The position numbers were made by a program, and so were the translations under genes. The notes beneath the pieces were generated by a model, which had not been told where the DNA came from, made no database searches, and saw only the letters and a list, made by a program, of their open reading frames with translations. DNA of 64,000 nucleotides, taken from Chinchilla lanigera (Eukaryota; Chordata; Mammalia; Rodentia; Chinchillidae). The DNA is taken from positions 3,381,441-3,445,440 of the forward strand of contig NW_004955429.1 of assembly GCF_000276665.1 (NCBI RefSeq), in the 5' to 3' direction. This document shows, one piece after another, positions 24,140-33,420 of the stretch (positions within the stretch are counted from its first letter, which is position 1; the number at the start of each line of letters is the position of its first letter).

Positions 24140-24260
24140 ATGAACTTGAACTAGAAACCCAAACTTACATATCCCAGCTTCCTTGTCTGTAATTTGAGGA
24201 TGATAATTTCTGGCCCACTGGTCTGTTAGGAAGATTATGTGAGATTTTGCATGTGTGGTC
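24140..24260 (+). mobile_element. MIR fragment
   Basis: The string cagcttccttgtctgtaatt then tgaggatgataatttctggc and taggaagattatgtgagatt keeps the order of the MIR middle and 3' part. Confidence 0.5.
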
Positions 24261-24313
24261 CCATGCCCCAGGGTGTGACTAAAAAATAAAATAACATTTT
24301 ACTTGTTTTTGAA

Positions 24314-24380
24314 TTCCTGGAGATGGAACCCAGGGCCTTGCATACGCTAAGGAAACACTGGACAAAATCCCCCATCCCTA
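24314..24380 (-). mobile_element. ID-like SINE, old copy
   Basis: Complement of the tRNA-type SINE: ctggagatggaacccagggc, cttgcatacgctaaggaaac, and a decayed box A region. No tail. Confidence 0.65.
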
Positions 24381-24749
24381 AACTGTGAGTTTGTCTCTGA
24401 AGATCTAACCCTACGACTTTCTCTGAAAAGTCCAGGAATTTGAAAGTGCTTCTTAGCCATAAAGGTCAACTTTGTAATTCTCACCTCTTCGGTTAGAATA
24501 AAATCTCTGGGAAATACAGAAATTTAGATCGTGCTTTGCCATAACCCAGAAAAAAAGACCAAAGCTGGTGGTGCTTCCTCATTCTTGTTAATGTGGAGTC
24601 TGAGGTTGGGCTGTGTTCAGGACCACATGCTTGGAATTTGGTTCACTGGGGTCTGAAATCACAAGGTCGTAGTACTGTTTCTCATCATAAGAAATTAAAG
24701 TGGCTGTGGTGAAGCTCTGGAGAAGTCTGCAGCAGGATTCCTGCTGCCT

Positions 24750-25409
24750 GTGCTGACAGTTGGGGAGAGGACACTAACTGGTTGTGGGGTCCCAAAGCAA
24801 TGGGAAGCTGGAGAGAAAAAGCTACAAAGAATGGCTTTCACCCCAGATAGCTCACTTGAGATGTTAGTAAGAATTGCCTCCTCAGTATTCTATAGCCATG
24901 ATGAGGAGGAGGCCAAGGAGAGAAAACAAAGAGACTGAGAAAAAGCAGCTGCTTTTGCTGCACCACTAAGAGAAACAGATCCCAGGTCTGATTCCCGGGG
25001 CTTCAAGAAGAACTCGACAACTGCATTCATCTGCTACCACTGTTAAAAGCCAGGCTACCTCAAGAGGAACTGACCTAAGAGGCCCCATGGGCCATGCCCT
25101 GGATGCAAAGGAGACCACTGGAGATCGGTCTGCCCTCTGAGGTGGAGGCCCCAGAGCTCAGACCCATGCTACCAGTTAGTCCAACAGGAATGAGAGGGCT
25201 TGGGGCATGGTCTGCCTTCTCCCTCTGGCCAGACTGTCATCTCCATCGAGGAGTCCTGGGTAATCATGACTATGGAGGAACAAGAAAACAGCCTGCTGCT
25301 AGTCACAGATGCAAGTCTCTCGGTCCTTCTTTTCAATCCTGGCCTTCCTTCCAGCCATCATACCTCAGTGAAAGGAGTCACTGGTGAGGAGGTAATATGC
25401 TATTTTTGA
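24750..25409 (+). pseudogene. Decayed gammaretrovirus-like gag-pro fragment
   Basis: One reading frame runs through the whole 660 bp with no frameshift but with in-frame stops at 24936 (TGA), 25044 (TAA), 25071 (TGA) and 25191 (TGA). The first ~60 codons resemble the C-terminal end of a capsid, ending in an acidic/charged run (HDEEEAKERKQRD). Two nucleocapsid-type zinc knuckles follow. The first has Cys at 25032 and 25041, Tyr at 25056 where His is expected, and a stop at 25071 where the last Cys is expected. The second is intact in spacing, with Cys 25095, Cys 25104, His 25116 and Cys 25131. The stop at 25191 sits where type-C retroviruses place the gag-pro boundary. Downstream is a protease-like segment with Asp-Ala-Ser (25308-25316) at the active-site position, so the triad is altered. 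Not functional. Confidence 0.75.
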
Positions 25410-25454
25410 CAACCCTTAGGCTGTAACTACTTATTAGATCCTTCTTGCATATCT

Positions 25455-25860
25455 CTATCTTCCTGAGAAACCACTTTGAAGATACCACCACATATTACAG
25501 CAGCCATTGATATTTTCCTACTAATCTATCCATAAATGTGTTAAGTTTGTAATGTTCCTAACCTATTTCATAATGTATGTTTATTATTATGTGTTTCCTA
25601 CAACAACCATTGAGAATAGTTAATGATTTTTCAATAGGTCACTCATGTATAGCTCTATTTATTTTCTTTAGAAGCCACTTTGAAGATACCAAAGTATAGC
25701 ACAACAACTCTTGATAATCTCCTACCTCTTTTGTCTCTAACTCACTATTATTTGTCTATTTGTTTTCCTGAGAAACTATTTTGTAGATAATAATACGTAA
25801 AACGATAACAATTGATAATTTCCTACCATTTTGTCTGTAATTTGCTAAGTCCCCCCTATT
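25455..25860 (+). repeat. Diverged ~100-bp tandem repeats
   Basis: Similar blocks recur. One starts tcctgagaaaccactttgaa (25461), one ctttagaagccactttgaag (25666), one tttcctgagaaactattttg (25764). Each is followed by a gata block, an acaa-rich segment, then ttgatant-ttcctac and a gtctctaac/gtctgtaat-like stretch. Spacings are ~205 and ~98 bp. A weaker unit near 25597 (tttcctacaacaaccattga) would make four units of ~100 bp. They lie wholly within the retrocopy, so they came with the source RNA; a retroviral U3 or noncoding 3' region is possible. Confidence 0.6.
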
Positions 25861-26183
25861 ATTATGTTATCCTTCTTTTATTCTTTAAAATAAAAATTAA
25901 AAAAAAAATAAGAAATTAAAGTGAGTGGAGACCAGAAATGGAGGAAGAGGTTTTGACTATTTGGGGTAGGTTGATTATAATGAAGTTTTTTTTTTCCTCC
26001 TATTTTCTTAAGACAATATATACCTTCCTGTAATTCAGTAATATAAAATGATAATAGCATATGAGTTGATTGGAACTGTATATTAAGTTCCTTGATTCAG
26101 TGTTACGATTGTTTGTGAAAAAATGAAGAAACAGCAAATGAGAAGAAGCATATGTACACACTTTCTAGAGGCCTCCATTCTTT

Positions 26184-26253
26184 GCAGTGCTGGAAATGAA
26201 GCCAGGGTCTCCCCTCTACTAGGAAAGGCTTTGCCTCTGTACCCCCAGCCCCT
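26184..26253 (-). mobile_element. ID-like SINE, old copy
   Basis: Complement order: gtgctggaaatgaagccagg, gtctcccctctactaggaaa, ggctttgcctctgtaccccc, agcccc. Diverged, no tail. Confidence 0.7.
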
Positions 26254-26470
26254 GTACCAGTATCTTAATATCATGTTTCATTTCTTTTTGGTGTGATTTT
26301 GGTAAACCTTTAGTGCTCCTATTACATTATCCATTGATCAGATTGCCTGATATAGGCTTATATTATGCAGGAGTGACCATAAGTAAAAAGACAAAACCCA
26401 AAAACCTGACCAAGTCCCCAGTGTTGCCCCATTTGTCTTTCCTGAAATTGTGCCAAAGCATTTTCTGCCT

Positions 26471-26593
26471 CTCTTTCTTCCCTTCTTTTTTTTTTTTTTT
26501 TTTTCCTCTGGTACCGGGAACTGAACTCACGACCTTGTGCTTGCCAGGTAGGCACTTTTGCCGCTGAGCTAAATCCCCAGCCCTCTTTCTTCC
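26471..26593 (-). mobile_element. ID-like SINE, young, with 11-bp TSD
   Basis: A T-run (26486-26504) then cctctggtaccgggaactga, acgaccttgtgcttgccagg, and ttgccgctgagctaaatccc, cagcc. It is flanked by ctctttcttcc at 26471-26481 and 26583-26593. The overlapping 132-codon minus ORF runs through the SINE, including its lysine-rich tail, and is not a gene. Confidence 0.95.
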
Positions 26594-26599
26594 TTCTGA

Positions 26600-27048
26600 A
26601 CTTGTGCAGGCAGTAGAGTCTCTGGTATCTTTCAGTCAGTGTAGTTCCATTGTTGGATATAGAATTTTTTCCTTCTATCTCTGTATTTATGATCCAGAGG
26701 ACTAGTATAAATTGGAGGGTTGATATTTTGCTTTTAGTCAACGTGCAAGATTTCATTGATCTGTCCTCCTAGCCATCATGAGCTCCCATCAGTCCTCTCA
26801 GGGCCCTGTGCTGCTGGCCCTTTCTTCTCAGCAGGTGAGCCTGATTCTCTCTGAACTGTCAGAGGGCATTTCTCCCTCCACTACCTTCTGTCCATCTCTC
26901 CCCTCTCTCACCTAAGTACTTCTACTTCTGTCTCTGCTGAGTGGATGCCCATCTTGGATTAAGACTCATCGCTTCAGCTGTTCTTTAGTTTATATCATTT
27001 AGCTTGTGACATTCTTCCCCCTCTGATCTCTCTCCTTCTACAAAGATG
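26600..27048. other. No recognised gene
   Basis: The C/T-rich stretch 26770-26960 may be a decayed L2 (plus), but I cannot fix its ends. Confidence 0.35.
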
Positions 27049-27050
27049 CG

Positions 27051-27143
27051 TTGGCTTGGGATGTAGCTCAGTGGCGGAGCACTTGCGTAGCATCCACAAA
27101 GCCCTGTGTTTAATCCCCAGCCATGAAACAAACAAACAAACAA
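27051..27143 (+). mobile_element. ID-like SINE, plus strand, (CAAA)n tail
   Basis: ttggcttgggatgtagctca then gtggcggagcacttgcgtag is the box A region; gccctgtgtttaatccccag is box B. The tail is a caaa repeat. acaaagatgc before and acaaagatac after match at 9 of 10 and may be the target duplication. This variant lacks the ccggtaccgg segment of the young copies, so it belongs to another subfamily. Confidence 0.88.
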
Positions 27144-27144
27144 A

Positions 27145-29670
27145 GATACCTCAGTGGTGAAGTAGTAAATTTACTGTATAGAGACCCATGGCCCTATCTA
27201 CTAAAATACACCCAAGTAAGTCTATGTATAGTGTATAAAGGGATGATATCTGTCTGCATAAGTCCTGAAGGATTTCTGGTATTGCAGATTCAGTCTCTTT
27301 GGCACTCCTGACTTTATTCTTGTCTTTCGTAGTAACAAAACCAATGAACACAAAGTCACTGACATGGGTAGCACCTCCTTCCCCTTGTTTTCCCCAAATC
27401 CTAAACTCTGCACTGAGCCCCAGTTCTCAGCTCCAAGCCCTGTGATAAGAGCAGCCACCCGCCATCCCTAACTCCTAACTGAAGTTTGGTTGTCTTCCTC
27501 TTCTGCTTCCCCACTTGACTGCAGAGTAACCAAGTCTACATGATGTACATAGTCTTCCAGTTGAGATTTAACTCTAGCACTTGACCAGCCCACAGAACTG
27601 TATGCCCTTTCTGGAGTATCCTCTTTCCCCAAATTGTTCACCTTATCTGTTTACTTTTCTAAAGATAGCAAAGGTTTTTATGCAACTTTTGCTAATTTTC
27701 CAGGGTTAAGAGAACAAAGGAACAAGATATCCAGAGGAGGTTTAGGGAAAAGGGAGGAAAGAGGGGAAAGCGGGCAGCAAGGCCTGAAGGCAAGGTCCAG
27801 GAAGCTTGTCACTGGGGTGGGCTGAGTCAGGATTCCACTCCCCCCATGAAATAAAGGATTGGAAACTAGAGCCACAGAGTGGACTCATACTCTGACATAG
27901 CTTCATCTAACATTATTTAATAACATCTCAAATGACTCAAAGTGATGCAAATCAACAAAGAAAGGCTCAAAATTTAACCATACAAACTTAACTAACTAGA
28001 TGTGAAATGCACAAAATTGTATGTTACAGTGCGACCCAAGAGAGTACACAGTGACTACTGTATTTTAATCAGTTTTGACCACTGTCTCTGGTTGAAACAG
28101 GATGTCATAATCAGATGTTCATGGAGATTAATCCTTTGGGTAGAGCTACTTGTCCCTCTAAAAAGATAGTAAAGATTCTTCTCTCAGAAGTATTCTAAGA
28201 TCTCAGGCAGAGAGAATACATGCCCTATTCCCCAGTGCAATCAGTACTGGCTCCCGGAAATGAATGAAAATAGGAAATATTTTTGGCAAAGAATGTCAAG
28301 GATCAAGCCAAATCAATAAAAATTAGGCAAAAGAAATCAGGAATTTTATGGATTTTTATATTTCCTTTTGTGTAACTCTACAAATAAGTGCTCTAAATTG
28401 TTATTAGAGTTGCTAACCTTGCAGTAGCTATTCCATGTTCTGGAACAACAACTTTTTGCTAAACAGCACATTCCACAGCAGACACACTTATAATAGAAAT
28501 TTTCTTCATACATGCACACAGATACTCATATCTCTATTGGCTCTGGTTGCCCATTCTAATTGGTTTAAAATAACATGTTGAATTTAACTAGCTCCACTGA
28601 AAATAAAAGTTCATAATCATTGAATTTAATCAGATACACAGTTTTTTTTGGCAGACACTAAAGTATGACCTGATAAATGTCTAAAAGTAAACCCTTTTTC
28701 AGAGTGATGTATCATTTTATTGAGATTAATTTTTAAAGTGAACCATATATTATATCTTAGCAATGCAAAGATGTTTATCTATATTGTCTATCTCATTCAT
28801 ATTTTTACACCCTTGTTCTTTGGAGTCATGTGGTTCTTACTGTGGAGTTGAAATAGCAATGAAGGCTTCTGGGAGAGGCTGCGGACTATCAGCCAAAGTG
28901 ACTTCGATTGACCCATGCCCACTGGGAGCCTGGGAGTCCAGGCCATTACATAAGGAACAGATCCCACAAATTCTTATTCTTGTTTAGGTCCTAACACCAA
29001 ACCCAGACCCACTGTACAATCTCATTATTATTAATCTCAATCAGTTGCTTCATGTTGTCAGTGTTAACTAGGTTCTTACACCATATGTAAGACTTGATGA
29101 AAAAGAGCATTGTGTCAAGACATACCAGATACTTATCATAAGACATAGGCTTTGCCTAACTTTCTGATGTGTACTGCTATTCCTGTCTGACAGGCAAGGA
29201 ACAGAAAACTCAGGGAATACAGCAAGTTAAAAAAAATCCAGATGTATTTGACTTCAAAGTCAGGGTTCTCTCATTTATCTTATACTCTTCCCCTAAAAAG
29301 AGAAAGTTAAAGCTATTGATTTAATAAAGTCTTCAGATTATCAAATGCATTTCAACCATGTATTCCATCTTGACCCCACCACCAAAGATTTGGACAACCA
29401 CAAAGTAACCCACAACATATTGAAAACCCAAAGCAATTATTCTCAAGCGGAGAATACAAATAAAATATTTCTCTGTAAAATATTTAGTGATGTTTAAATC
29501 ACACAGTAATTCTACATAGAGTGGAGCTGTCCTTTGGGGTGATGGACTGTGTGCTCATGGCCTCTTCTGGAGAACTGCTTAAGGGACTTAACCTGGAGGC
29601 CTCTTTGGACCTGTCCTCACTCTCTCCTTGCTGTGTTCTTTGATGAGGAGGATACAAGCCAGGTAAAAAC
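27145..29670. other. No recognised gene
   Basis: Unique-looking sequence. ORFs up to 78 codons on both strands, with no domains and overlapping frames. Confidence 0.45.
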
Positions 29671-29679
29671 ACAAGGAAA

Positions 29680-29795
29680 ACAAGTTTGAGCCTAGTCTGC
29701 GCACCTCAGTGACTTATCCAGATCTTGCTTCAAAATGTAAAAATTAGAAAAGAGCTGTGGATGTCACTCAGAGTGAAGGGTCTCCCTAGATTCCC
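29680..29795 (+). mobile_element. Partial B1-dID dimer
   Basis: The 3' part of a 7SL-derived unit (gtttgagcctagtctgcgca; cttgcttcaaaatgtaaaaa) runs into an ID-type half (agagctgtggatgtcactca then gagtgaagggtctccctaga). The 5' end of the B1 half is missing. Part of the ID half is repeated exactly 522 bp downstream. Confidence 0.65.
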
Positions 29796-30000
29796 CTGAC
29801 AGTAGATATGGTAAATAACTAAAATATGGGCAGCCGTGAAAACTTTATGTCACACGAGGTCACCAGGTAAAAGGCCTGGCTGTTTAGCCCCTCCGAAGAA
29901 GTGGATGTTAGGAATGTTCACTTTTGAGGGAAGAGGTCATCAAAGCTGAAGAGCATTGAGCACCTTTGGGCAGGATTGGGCTCTGAAAGGAAATTGTAGT

Positions 30001-30080
30001 GGTTGCAAGTGGAGCTCAGCAGTGGAGTGTTCACTAAGCACGCACCTGCCCCTGATGTTGGCCCCAGCATGGTACAAAAA
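30001..30080 (+). mobile_element. ID-like SINE, old copy
   Basis: gcaagtggagctcagcagtg (box A region), gtgttcactaagcacgcacc, and gatgttggccccagcatggt resemble a diverged ID copy with a short A tail. Confidence 0.55.
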
Positions 30081-30339
30081 GATCTTATGTGAAAAGTGAC
30101 CACATACATCCCTACTAAAATGCCTACCAATTCTCTTGTTTTATAATAATGCTACAGATGGGCAACAAAAAAATTATTTTTTAAAAGTCAGTTTTCTTAA
30201 GGTAGCCTTTGAATAAGGAGCAAGTAGATCAATATGAATTTCTAATGTGTCAAATATGGGAGACATTAGAAAAGAGCTGTGGATGTCACAGGCAAGTAAA
30301 AGCTCCCACTAAAAATCCTGGCTTTGCCTTCTCATGTCA

Positions 30340-30740
30340 CCCACACTGGTCAAGCATTATCATTACTGTACGCTAAATTTCACGCGCCCTCTAGCGAACC
30401 CATGTGGAAATGCATCCGCTGGCCAGTTTACGGGGGTGTTCTTTCTCTCTTCGGGAAAGAAACTTTCCAGAGCAGCTGTTCTTAAATCTGTTTATCTTGT
30501 ACAACCAACTCATATTAGAGTATTTTTCCAGGATCCTTACACACCCGTTATTTTACCATTCTTGCTTTTCATCTGTTCTCAAAAGTGGTTTACAAGAATG
30601 CATGAAATAACAAAATTGAGAACGCAGCATGTTGAATGATTAAAGAAAAGCAATGGTGAGGAGAGACGATCAGGAAATTAGATCCAAATACGCAGAATAA
30701 TGATCGACTGTCTTTCCAACGGTGGGCGGTACGGTCCATT
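30340..30740. promoter_or_regulatory. CpG-bearing block with a CTCF-like motif
   Basis: The block has more CpGs than its surroundings (gtacgctaaa, cacgcgccct, tagcgaaccc, ttacggggg, cttcgggaa, gaacgcagc, agacgatcag, aatacgcaga, aacggtgggcggtacggtcc) and contains no recognised repeat. At 30384-30397 the minus strand reads TCGCTAGAGGGCGC, which fits the 14-base CTCF core at 12 positions. The 101- and 68-codon ORFs across it overlap in different frames and show no domain. A noncoding regulatory element is inferred, not shown. Confidence 0.35.
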
Positions 30741-32590
30741 GTACATATTTATGTTAGTGAGGATAGAGCAAGTTGCCCTATGGTAAAGCAATCCCCAAAT
30801 CTCAAAGGCTTATGACAACAATGCTTTTCTTTCTCTTTTGGGTTAGACATTTCCGGTTTCTCTCTGGTTTCTTTGTTAAAGGAGCAGCCGATGTCACTCA
30901 TGCTGCTTGTCACTGTGATGGAGGGAAGGTGCTTTGAAGGGTTTTGCACTAGCGATTAAATGCTCTGGTCCTGTCGCTTCTCCTCCCGCTCCTTGGCCAG
31001 CATGTCTCACGTGAAAGGAGAGAAGGCAGGCATTGGTGGGGAGATCGCCACGCATTTTCTCCCCTACTGCATTCTCAGGCGGGGAGAAAAAGGGAAACAA
31101 AACAGCTCTGTGAGGCACAGGGTTCTGATAATAACACACCTCAGGAAAAATTACAGCTATTTTTGATTCTGCATTCAGATAGGAATTTCTCCAGGATTCC
31201 TTGTAAGGAAGCCAATGTATAACAGAAACTGTCATTATAATGCAAGCACAGCTTTTGGTCTTAAGATACTTGTTATGACATCACAAAAATCCAAAATTTG
31301 TTAAACAAATTCACAAGTGTCATTATGGTGATTTAGGTATCTCTCTCTACCAAAAGCTCCATTCCAGGATGTATCTAAACATTCCAACTTTTAGACTGAA
31401 TTCAATCACTTGAAGGACAGCACACACTAGACCAGATTTGAGATAGAGATCACTGCAGGGACAGAGGACAAACACATTCCTGGGTCCTTAAACCTTAACT
31501 GTTACTCATTAAAAGCATGATTTGTGTTTTCTTGTGATGCTGTCAGGGACTTTAAACTTGCATTTGCTAAGCAAACAAACAAAGGTGATTCTTCTGTTGT
31601 ACAATGTGTAACAAAAAAAGAACAAAGCATAGCTTTCATTTTGTAGCTGTCTACTTCATTACCTTAAAACTTTAGATCAGATCCTTACTCACCTCCATAT
31701 GTACACCTTAATCATTTAAAGAGCGTCTAAACACTGATAATACATCCTAGTCCAGCCTAACAATTCCTTAGAAACTATTCACTTCCTTTTGTTTTCAAGC
31801 CAACCTGATCTTCTTCTTCCCAGATATGCACCCTTCAGCTGCTCAGTATGAGGTCCCTTTGCATTTTCTCTTACCTTCTAACTCTGCCTAAAATAATCTG
31901 CCTATGCCTCTCATGAAAGCATCATGAAATGTTTTTCTGTAACAAGACATCATCAAATTGAGAGCCTCATCTCCTCTTTAGAAGGAACTGCTTTGAACCC
32001 TACTCAGTTATAGGTTCTTTAGGAAGCTTTCAAAAGGAGCTGTTCTTTGCTGCCAGATGAGTACTAGTTTACTTTCCTTCACACCTATCAATCAGGGATT
32101 GTTTAATGTCCAAATATGGAAACAAAGGAGCCAACGAGGGCTATTGCTTGATCAGAAATCCATGCTGTTCTGAGGTAAGGCAGTGTGGGGAGAACCTATT
32201 GCTTCTCCTCACAGACAGTTCCTCATCAGAGAGTTCTAAATTTTCTTCACTGTGGAGATCAATGGCCCACTGATAGATTTCACAAAGATCTACCTCATTG
32301 CCAAGAACAAAATAATTTTAGTGTGAAATTTGTAAGGTTGTTTTAACTAGAACCTCATTTCAGGCATATTAAATTAAACCACCATCAAGACTCCCAAGTT
32401 TAAGCAATTCTATCTTTAGAAAAGTCATCCAAGATAAACTAAATGAACAAGATACCTCTTAATGCAGAAATTTTACAATAAAACAATACACAGAGAAGCA
32501 CAATTCATTTTAAAAATAATTTTGCTAGGAATTCTACTTCTGAGCAACTTAAAATCTGGTGACCTGTCTTTTAAAATAATAAATAGTGGA
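30740..32590. other. No recognised gene
   Basis: Unique-looking sequence. The 113-codon minus ORF (30894-31235) and 68-codon plus ORF overlap and lack domains. Confidence 0.45.
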
Positions 32591-32591
32591 A

Positions 32592-33028
32592 GTATTGCTT
32601 CCTTTCCAATTTCATTAAAGAGTTTGAGAAGTAGCAGCATTAGGCTATCTCTAAATCTCTTGTAGAATTCAGCAATGGATCTGCCAGGGATTGGGCCTTT
32701 CTTTGTTGGTAAGTTTGTAATAACATCTTCAGGTCTATTGGCTGATAGTGGGTTACTTAGAATTTTTCTATCTTCTTGATTCAACTTTAGTAATTTATAT
32801 GTATCTAGGAATTTGTCTGTTTCTTCTGTGTTTTCCATCTTATTAGAATACAGGTGTTTGAAGTAAGTATTGAAGATCTGGATTTCTGCAGGATCTGTGA
32901 TGACTTCACCCTTTTCATTCTTAATTGCATGGATCTGAGTCTTTTCTTTCCTCATTTTTGGTAAGGTTGGCTAAGGATTTCTCAATTTTATTTAATCTTT
33001 CAAAGAACCAGTTCTTTGATTCATTGTA
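32592..33028 (-). mobile_element. Inverted 5' segment of an L1 (ORF2, upstream of RT core)
   Basis: On the minus strand this translates into L1 ORF2 sequence just before the reverse-transcriptase core. The order is a KIDR/IKLRNP-like linker, then the IHAIKNEKGEVITDPAEIQ block, HLYSNKMENTEETDKFLDTY, a NRPEDVITNLPTKKGPIPGR block, and FNEIGKEAILP at its end near 32592. The frame is largely open: 160 codons, of which the last ~35 are flanking sequence. It is the 5' portion of the same L1 whose 3' portion lies at 33421-36150 in the opposite orientation. Confidence 0.85.
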
Positions 33029-33417
33029 TTTTTCCTTAGTCTCCTATCTAGGTTATTTTTCTCTTGTTGCTGAGACAAAATACCTGACACCGAAAACTAA
33101 GGAAGGAAAGAAAGATTTATTTAGTTTACAGTTTGTGGAGGTTTCAGTCCATATGTGGCTTGTTCCAAGGGAGAGTGGCACATGGCAAAGGGCAACAGTT
33201 CATGATGGTGGAACAGCAAAGCAACAAGAGCAAAAGGGAGGAGTGGCAACAAGCAGCCTCTTTCTCTCCCTTACATATGCAAAGTATCTGCCCTAGGGTG
33301 GATGTAGCACTCACACCCATAATCCCAGCATTAGATCCTGGATCAATCACAAACTCTAAAAGCCTGCCTCATGACTGCATGAGGTGTTGGGGGGACATCC
33401 AGACACAAATCATAACA
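33029..33417 (-). mobile_element. MaLR-like solo LTR at the L1 inversion junction
   Basis: Complement reading starts TGTTATGATTTGTGTCTGGA at 33417 and ends near ttagtctcctatctaggtta (33030s). Between them are gttgctgagacaaaatacct, tttcagtccatatgtggctt and atgatggtggaacagcaaag, the usual markers of this rodent LTR type. Length ~389. There is no internal sequence, and it sits exactly between the two L1 halves. Confidence 0.75.
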
Positions 33418-33420
33418 TCT

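Larger units (their letters stand above)
24687..25923 (+). mobile_element. LINE-mediated retrocopy of an ERV transcript, with 16-bp TSD
   Basis: The insert is 24703-25907 (1205 bp). It is bounded by a perfect 16-bp direct repeat, ataagaaattaaagtg, at 24687-24702 and 25908-25923. Its right end carries AATAAA (25889-25894) and an A-run reaching the second repeat copy. These are the hallmarks of L1-machinery retrotransposition of a polyadenylated RNA, not of retroviral integration, which would leave LTR ends and a 4-6 bp duplication. The first half encodes decayed gammaretrovirus-like gag-pro. The second half is AT-rich with ~100-bp diverged repeats. The left end is truncated inside gag. Either the source RNA was a defective or internally deleted ERV RNA, or it was a cellular transcript that contained ERV sequence. 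Confidence 0.75.

Noticed and set aside
26358..26756. 132-codon minus ORF
   Set aside because: It crosses a young SINE, including the tail that reads as polylysine; the remainder has no domain.
32473..32955. 160-codon minus ORF as a cellular gene
   Set aside because: Its translation is L1 ORF2 sequence upstream of the RT domain, with ~35 codons of chance flanking sequence at its end.
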